Shown here one piece after another: positions 6,191-10,509 of a stretch of DNA of 10,509 bases. Source of the stretch: DATFQI01 sp035264365 (lineage in GTDB: Bacteria > Actinomycetota > Thermoleophilia > Solirubrobacterales > Solirubrobacteraceae). The stretch spans positions 1 through 10,509 of the forward strand of contig DATFQI010000215.1 in NCBI GenBank assembly GCA_035264365.1, in the 5' to 3' direction. The notes under the pieces were generated by a model. It searched no databases. It was not told the origin of the DNA and worked only from the letters and a program-made list of their open reading frames with translations. A program made the translations under genes and the position numbers. How positions within the stretch are numbered: the first letter of the stretch is position 1; every line of letters begins with the position of its first letter.

Positions 6191-7378
6191 ATGGCGCCCC
6201 GGACGATCCTCTACACCGGCAAGGGCGGAGTCGGGAAGACGTCGGTGGCGACGGCGACCGCGCGTCGCTGCGCCGCCGCGGGCGCCCGCACGATCGTGCT
6301 CTCCACCGACCCCGCGCACTCGCTCGCCGAGTCGCTCGAGACCGCGGTCGGTGGCAGGCCGACCGACGTCGGCGGCGGCCTGTTCGCCCAGCAGATCCAG
6401 GCCCAGGACGAGCTCGAGCGCCACTGGTCGGGCGTGCAGCGCTGGCTCGGCGCCCTGCTGGTCGAGCGCGGGGTCGACCGGATCGCGGCCGAGGAGCTGA
6501 CGGTGCCGCCGGGCGGCGACGAGCTGTTCAGCCTGCTCGCGCTCAAGGAGCACCACGAGTCCGGCGACTGGGACGTGATCGTCGTCGACTGCGCGCCGAC
6601 CGGCGAGACGCTGCGGCTGCTCTCGTTCCCCGACGCGGCGCAGTGGTGGCTGGACAAGGTGCTCGGGCGCGAGCGCGCGCTGCTGGCCGCGGCGCGGCCG
6701 CTGGCACGCACGTTCCTGGACATGCAGCTCCCCGACGAGCGCGCGTTCGGCGAGATCCAGCGGCTGGTCGGCAACCTGGTCGCAATGCACGACCTGCTGC
6801 GCGACGCCGAGCACGCGTCGATCCGGCTCGTGATGACGCCCGACCGGATGGTCGTCGCCGAGGCGATGCGGACGTTCACCTACCTGAACCTGTACGGCTA
6901 CGTGACCGACGCCGTGGTCGTCAACCGCGTCTTTCCGGACGAGCTGGACGGGACCTACTTCGGCGCCTGGCGCGCGGTGCAGGCCGAGCAGCTGGAGCTC
7001 GTGGAGTCCGGCTTCGCCCCCGTGCCCGTGCTGCGCGCGCCGTACTTCGAGCGCGAGGTGCTCGGCGCGGAGATGCTCGACCGGCTCGCCGCGGCGCTGT
7101 TCGACGGCCGCGACGCCGGCGCGGTGCTGCACGGCCGGGTCACGCAGGAGCTCTCGCTGCACGACGGCGGGGCGGAGCTGCGGCTCGACCTCCCGTTCGT
7201 GGGCAAGGGCGACGTGTCGCTGAAGAAGATCGGGCTCGAGCTCGTGGTCCGCGTCGACGGCCACAAGCGCACGATCCTGCTGCCCGGCGCGATGGCCGCC
7301 TACCGGCCGTCGTCGGCCGCGCTGGCCGACGGCTCGCTGGTCGTCGGGTTCACGGAGCAGGAGCCGGTCGGTGCCTGA
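6191..7378 (+). CDS. ArsA/Get3-family ATPase with C-terminal alpha-crystallin-like domain (Get3d-like)
   Basis: The 395-residue protein has one ArsA/Get3 ATPase unit. It shows the deviant Walker A GKGGVGKTS (10-18) with the signature lysine K11, switch I DPAHSL (40-45), switch II DCAPTGETLRLL (133-144), and a TPDR segment (216-219). Residues of about 319-388 form a small beta domain (LSLHDGGAELRLDLPF..VGKGDVSLKKIGLELVVRVDGHKRTI) like the HSP20-type domain of bacterial ArsA homologues and of Get3d. The only cysteines are C27 and C134, so neither the arsenite-binding cysteines of ArsA nor the CxxC zinc site of Get3 is present. A chaperone or targeting role is more likely than an arsenite pump, and no ArsB gene is in view. 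ATG 6191 is chosen; TTG 6188 would add one residue. The 3' end overlaps the next gene by 8 bases. Confidence 0.9.
   Translation: MAPRTILYTGKGGVGKTSVATATARRCAAAGARTIVLSTDPAHSLAESLETAVGGRPTDVGGGLFAQQIQAQDELERHWSGVQRWLGALLVERGVDRIAAEELTVPPGGDELFSLLALKEHHESGDWDVIVVDCAPTGETLRLLSFPDAAQWWLDKVLGRERALLAAARPLARTFLDMQLPDERAFGEIQRLVGNLVAMHDLLRDAEHASIRLVMTPDRMVVAEAMRTFTYLNLYGYVTDAVVVNRVFPDELDGTYFGAWRAVQAEQLELVESGFAPVPVLRAPYFEREVLGAEMLDRLAAALFDGRDAGAVLHGRVTQELSLHDGGAELRLDLPFVGKGDVSLKKIGLELVVRVDGHKRTILLPGAMAAYRPSSAALADGSLVVGFTEQEPVGA
7359..7363 (+). promoter_or_regulatory. Shine-Dalgarno for the 114-residue gene
   Basis: AGGAG, seven bases before the GTG start at 7371, lies inside the end of the ArsA-type gene. 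It is the only well-placed Shine-Dalgarno I found in the window. It supports GTG 7371 and translation from a shared mRNA. Confidence 0.6.
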
Positions 7379-7715
7379 GGACCCGCTCGACGCGGTGCGC
7401 GAGGCGGAGCGGCTGGTCCGCGAGGCGACCGAGCGCGCCGAGCGGATCGGCGCCGAGGTGCCGCCGCGCGGCTTCGAGAACCCGAAGCAGGGTGCGGGCC
7501 CGTCCACCCCGCCGCCGTTCCCGGACCTCTCCGCGCTGACCGGGCTGATGGAACTGGCGCGCAGCTCGCTGCCGCCCGACCTGCAGCGCCAGCTCCAGCA
7601 GGCGCTGCGCGAGCTGCTGATCGCGTTGCGGTCGGTGCTGGACTACTCGATCGACCGGCTCGAGCCGGGTTCGGAGCCTCCACCGGCGACGGTGGAGGAC
7701 ATCCCGATCTCCTGA
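7371..7715 (+). CDS. 114-residue helical protein encoded with the Get3-like ATPase
   Basis: I do not recognise the family. Residues 5-30 form a charged amphipathic helix (EDPLDAVREAERLVREATERAERI). A Pro/Gly-rich hinge (31-52) follows, then two helices (about 53-66 and 69-97, PDLQRQLQQALRELLIALRSVLDYSIDRL), and a short acidic Pro-rich end. There is no signal peptide or clear membrane segment, though 80-90 (ELLIALRSVL) is quite hydrophobic. The start overlaps the ATPase gene by 8 bases and has its own Shine-Dalgarno. The two proteins are thus probably made together and may interact; a cofactor or client role is speculation. Confidence 0.75.
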   Translation: MPEDPLDAVREAERLVREATERAERIGAEVPPRGFENPKQGAGPSTPPPFPDLSALTGLMELARSSLPPDLQRQLQQALRELLIALRSVLDYSIDRLEPGSEPPPATVEDIPIS

Positions 7716-7721
7716 CAAACT
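7716..7721 (+). promoter_or_regulatory. Weak candidate leaderless -10 for the membrane protein gene
   Basis: CAAACT lies seven bases before the GTG at 7729, the same spacing as at other starts here, within a 13-base gap that has no Shine-Dalgarno. The hexamer lacks the leading TA, so translation after read-through from the upstream genes is equally plausible. Confidence 0.25.
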
Positions 7722-7728
7722 CGACGTC

Positions 7729-8403
7729 GTGCCGAGCCTCCAGAAGCGCGTGCGTGAGCTCCCGCCCGAGCACCGCATGGCCGCGGCCGCGGCCCTCGTG
7801 CTGGTGCTCTCGATGGGGCTGCCCTGGTACCAGCGCACCGTCGACCCCGGCGCCGGCAGCGGCCTGGCGTCCAAGAGCCTGAACGCGTTCGGGGTCTTCA
7901 CCTTCGTGGAGGCGGCGATCCTGCTGGTGGCGGCGGGGGTGCTGTTCCTGCTGTGGGCGCGGATGGAGGGCAAGGCCTTCCACCTGCCCGGCGGTGACGG
8001 GCTCGTGATCTCGGTCGCGGGCGGGTGGGCGGCGCTGCTGCTGATCTGGCGCGTCTTCGACCGGCCCGGCGACGAGCAGCCGGGCGTCGTGGTCGGCGTC
8101 CAGTGGGGCTTCATCGTCGCGCTCGCGGCCGCGGCGGCCCTGGTGGTCGCCGGCGCGCGCGTGCGCGCGGCGCACCGGCCGGAGCCGCCGAACCCGGCCG
8201 AGGACCTCGACTGGGAGGCCGCCGCGCCGCCCCCGCGCCGGCGCGCGAGCGACCGCCGCGAGCCGCGCGACGTCACGGCGGTCACCGAGGTGCTGCGCGA
8301 CCGCCCGGACTGGGACGGCGAGCCGCCCGAGGCTCCCGGCCGCAGCCGCCGCCGCAGCGACCCGGACCCCGAGCCCGACGCCCCACCCGACCGCCTCTTC
8401 TGA
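7729..8403 (+). CDS. Four-helix integral membrane protein of unknown function
   Basis: The 224-residue protein has predicted membrane segments at about 17-34, 54-76, 91-109 and 119-143. The first loop, beginning WYQRTVDPGAGSG, probably faces outside. The last 75 residues (150-224) are a charged, Pro/Arg/Asp-rich, likely disordered cytosolic tail (..PPPRRRASDRREPRD.., ..DPDPEPDAPPDRLF). No catalytic motif is visible and I cannot name a family with confidence. GTG 7729 is used because it lies 13 bases after the upstream stop and leaves a short basic N-terminus before the first helix; the next option is Met17. It seems to be the last gene of the ArsA-type run, with a hairpin two bases after its stop. 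A link to membrane-protein targeting by the Get3-like ATPase is only an idea from position. Confidence 0.8.
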   Translation: MPSLQKRVRELPPEHRMAAAAALVLVLSMGLPWYQRTVDPGAGSGLASKSLNAFGVFTFVEAAILLVAAGVLFLLWARMEGKAFHLPGGDGLVISVAGGWAALLLIWRVFDRPGDEQPGVVVGVQWGFIVALAAAAALVVAGARVRAAHRPEPPNPAEDLDWEAAAPPPRRRASDRREPRDVTAVTEVLRDRPDWDGEPPEAPGRSRRRSDPDPEPDAPPDRLF

Positions 8404-8405
8404 GT

Positions 8406-8450
8406 CGACGGGTCGTTTGCTCACGCAGGGCGTGAGCAACTGACCCGTCG
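8406..8450. terminator. Long near-perfect hairpin after the membrane protein gene
   Basis: CGACGGGTC (8406-8414) pairs with GACCCGTCG (8442-8450), and TTGCTCACGC (8417-8426) pairs with GCGTGAGCAA (8430-8439). The result is 19 base pairs with one 2x2 internal bulge (GT/CT) and a three-base AGG loop. It starts two bases after the TGA at 8401-8403. There is no T tract, so it fits a hairpin-only terminator or an RNA end stabiliser. It could also be one copy of an intergenic palindromic repeat. The rest of the 83-base gap (8451-8486) shows no clear promoter or ribosome site for the next gene. Confidence 0.6.
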
Positions 8451-8486
8451 CGCGCAACTGGCGGGGTTCCGGCGCGTTGTGGTGGC

Positions 8487-9785
8487 ATGCGCCTCGCCCT
8501 CGCCGTCGCCCTGCTGTTGCTCGCTCCCGCCTCCGCGCGGGCCGAGTGGACCGGGCAGACGCTGTCCTCGCCGCACCGCTTCGTCGACGACCCGACGGTG
8601 ATCGTCGCGGGCAACGGCGGCGCGCTCGCGGCGTGGCGCTACCAGCAGGGCGACCGCGCCGGCTTCGAGGGCGCCCCGCGCGGCCCCGGGGCCTCCGGCT
8701 TCGGCGCGCCCGGGGGCCTCGTGCCCGCGGTGAGCATCCGGCGCCCGAACACCTTCGTCGCCGGCTTCGAGGCTTACGGCGCCCGCGGCGCGCTGCTGGC
8801 GCTGATCGTGCCCGGCCCCGGCGACACGCCGCAAGCGCGCATCGGCGTGCGCTTCGGGACGGTCGGCGGGCGCTTCGGCAAGCTGCACACGATCCGCCGC
8901 GCTCGGCCGTACTCGATCGCGCGGGCGTCGCTGGCCGTCAACCCGCGCGGCGACGCGGCGCTGGCCTGGTTCGAGGACCGCGGCGTGCGCACCGACCGCG
9001 TCTACGTGGCGCTGCGCCGCGCCGGGCACGGCTTCGGCAAGCCGCGGCGGCTCGCCACGGGCCGCATCCGCGGCGTCGCGACGGCGATCGGCGAGCGTGG
9101 CGACGTGCTCGTGAGCTGGGACGCGCGCGGGGTGCTGCGCACCCGCTTCAAGGGCCGCCGAGCCCGCGGCTTCCGCGCCGCCGACACGATCCGCTCCGAG
9201 CCCGCCTACAACGCCCAGATGGCGCCGGTGGTCACCCCGTCCGGGCGCGCCGTGCTGGCCTGGACCGCCCAGTTCACCTCCGAGGGCGGCACGCGCGGGC
9301 CGATCTTCTTCCAGTCGGCGACGCGGGCGGCCGGCGCCCGGCGCTTCGCCCGCGCGCGGCTGCTGGAGTCGATCCCGGTGCGCGACGACGACGGCCTCGG
9401 CCACGTGCTCGACGCCGTCGCCGACAGCGCCGGCATGGTCGCGATCGCGTGGCGCGGCGCCGCGGGGGTGCGCGTCACGCGCGGCCCCGCGCCGGCGCAG
9501 ACCGTCTCGGCGCCGGGCACCACCGCCGTCCTCTCCGACCTCGCGGCCGGCCCGGGCGGGCGGCTGGCGGTCGTCTGGGACGGCGGCGTCGACGACCCGG
9601 CGAGCGTCGTGCGGGCCGCGGTCGCGGACGGCGCCGGCGCGCCGTTCGGGCCGCCCGAGGACGTCTCCGCCGCCGGCCGCGACTCGCGCTTCGGCGCGGC
9701 CGCCTTCGTGGGCGAGACGCCGCTCGTGGTGCTCTCGAGCCGCGTCGGGCGCGGCGATCCCGTGGCCCAGGCCTACGTGAGATAG
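8487..9785 (+). CDS. Secreted repeat protein, probable beta-propeller
   Basis: The 432-residue protein begins with a clear signal peptide (MRLALAVALLLLAPASARA, cut near 19). The rest repeats a unit of about 50 residues: a G-x-(A/V)-(L/V)-(A/V)-x-W strand followed by charged turns and a phenylalanine strand such as GFGKPRRL or RRFARARLL. Trp occurs at 50, 161, 211, 259, 322 and 364. Weaker units without Trp lie near 101-108 and 411-419, which makes up to eight units. This resembles sialidase/BNR-like or WD-like propellers, but no catalytic residues can be assigned. Binding of protein or sugar outside the cell is the cautious reading. The TAG stop overlaps the convergent 52-residue gene by 13 bases. 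Confidence 0.8.
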   Translation: MRLALAVALLLLAPASARAEWTGQTLSSPHRFVDDPTVIVAGNGGALAAWRYQQGDRAGFEGAPRGPGASGFGAPGGLVPAVSIRRPNTFVAGFEAYGARGALLALIVPGPGDTPQARIGVRFGTVGGRFGKLHTIRRARPYSIARASLAVNPRGDAALAWFEDRGVRTDRVYVALRRAGHGFGKPRRLATGRIRGVATAIGERGDVLVSWDARGVLRTRFKGRRARGFRAADTIRSEPAYNAQMAPVVTPSGRAVLAWTAQFTSEGGTRGPIFFQSATRAAGARRFARARLLESIPVRDDDGLGHVLDAVADSAGMVAIAWRGAAGVRVTRGPAPAQTVSAPGTTAVLSDLAAGPGGRLAVVWDGGVDDPASVVRAAVADGAGAPFGPPEDVSAAGRDSRFGAAAFVGETPLVVLSSRVGRGDPVAQAYVR

Positions 9786-9931
9786 ACCGCGTAGGCCGCG
9801 GCGGTGGCGAGGAACGCGATCGCGATGCCGACGGCGACGGTGGCCGGCGACTTGTACAGGTGGCCCGCGCAGCCGATCAGGAAGCCGAGCACCATCAGGG
9901 CCACGAACGGCGTCGGCGAGGTCTCGTCCAC
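9773..9931 (-). CDS. 52-residue membrane protein with two transmembrane helices
   Basis: The frame begins at a GTG (9931-9929) and encodes MDETSPTPF, then two hydrophobic helices (about 9-24, with Cys21, and 31-50) separated by a short GHLYKSP turn, and ends almost at the membrane. It resembles small two-helix hairpin proteins of actinobacteria without matching any I can name. Support comes from the GTG being exactly 7 bases after a TAGACT, the hydrophobic pattern, and the tight fit between neighbours. It is head-to-head with the MoxR-type gene (24-base gap) and overlaps the propeller gene tail to tail by 13 bases. Open reading upstream of the GTG is antisense to the MoxR-type gene and is not part of it. 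Confidence 0.75.
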   Translation of the reverse strand: MDETSPTPFVALMVLGFLIGCAGHLYKSPATVAVGIAIAFLATAAAYAVYLT

Positions 9932-9936
9932 GGGCG

Positions 9937-9950
9937 CGAGTCTAGACTCG
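9937..9950. promoter_or_regulatory. Palindromic bidirectional promoter, two TAGACT -10 elements
   Basis: CGAGTCTAGACTCG is a perfect 14-base palindrome in the 24-base gap between two divergent GTG starts. It reads TAGACT on the plus strand (9943-9948), 7 bases before the GTG at 9956, and TAGACT on the minus strand (9944-9939), 7 bases before the GTG at 9931. The symmetry is exact, and neither gene has a Shine-Dalgarno. The geometry is what leaderless transcription needs in both directions. A dimeric repressor binding the palindrome is an alternative or additional role. Confidence 0.6.
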
Positions 9951-9955
9951 ACCTC

Positions 9956-10509
<554 letters not shown>

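Noticed and set aside
6191..7378. Arsenite pump ATPase (arsenic resistance operon)
   Set aside because: No metalloid-binding cysteines, only one ATPase unit, and no ArsB, ArsR, ArsC or ArsD genes nearby.
6074..7507. 477-codon minus-strand open frame
   Set aside because: It is antisense to the ArsA-type gene, which has all family motifs. The product is rich in His/Arg/Val/Leu without domain signature.

Overview
The window is uniformly GC-rich and densely packed. Codon use and gene content fit a high-GC actinobacterium. The mix of short uncharacterised proteins, the small 97-residue family protein and the TAGNCT-type start regions suggests Thermoleophilia (Solirubrobacter/Conexibacter/Patulibacter-like). 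That placement rests on general resemblance and was not searched. I see no RNA gene, CRISPR array, insertion sequence or phage gene, and no stretch over 300 bases lacks a gene. It reads as a chromosomal housekeeping/accessory region rather than a mobile island.

Layout. At 1-72 is the acidic tail of an incoming plus-strand gene, which meets a convergent LysR-type regulator (109-1038, minus) at a long hairpin (73-115). A divergent region (1039-1113) separates the regulator from a small plus-strand gene (1114-1407), whose 3' end overlaps the 3' end of a minus-strand block. Read in its own direction, that block is a secreted lipoprotein (4652-3570), a CaxA-type Ca2+/H+ exchanger (3533-2400) and a TerC/Alx-family membrane protein (2400-1357). 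The last two share a TGATG junction and look like a metal-ion export pair. Head-to-head with the lipoprotein is a secreted protein with a D-glucuronyl C5-epimerase C-terminal domain (4680-6176). It is followed by an ArsA/Get3-type ATPase with a C-terminal alpha-crystallin-like domain (6191-7378), an overlapping 114-residue helical protein (7371-7715) and a four-helix membrane protein (7729-8403). A strong perfect-stem hairpin (8406-8450) closes that run. Then come a secreted repeat protein that is probably a beta-propeller (8487-9785), a 52-residue two-helix membrane protein on the minus strand (9773-9931), and the first 184 residues of a MoxR-type AAA+ ATPase (9956 to the window edge).

How genes are started. 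Most genes here have no Shine-Dalgarno sequence. Instead a TANNNT-like hexamer often lies about 7 bases before the start codon, the arrangement expected for leaderless transcripts. Two divergent gene pairs are separated by only 24 and 27 bases, with the two -10-like hexamers overlapping. At 9937-9950 they form a perfect 14-bp palindrome with a GTG start exactly 7 bases away on each side. This bidirectional leaderless start is the most distinctive signal in the window. The other points worth following are the Get3d-like ATPase cassette, the bacterial C5-epimerase-family protein, the Cax-TerC coupling and the 45-bp hairpin that may belong to a repeat family.
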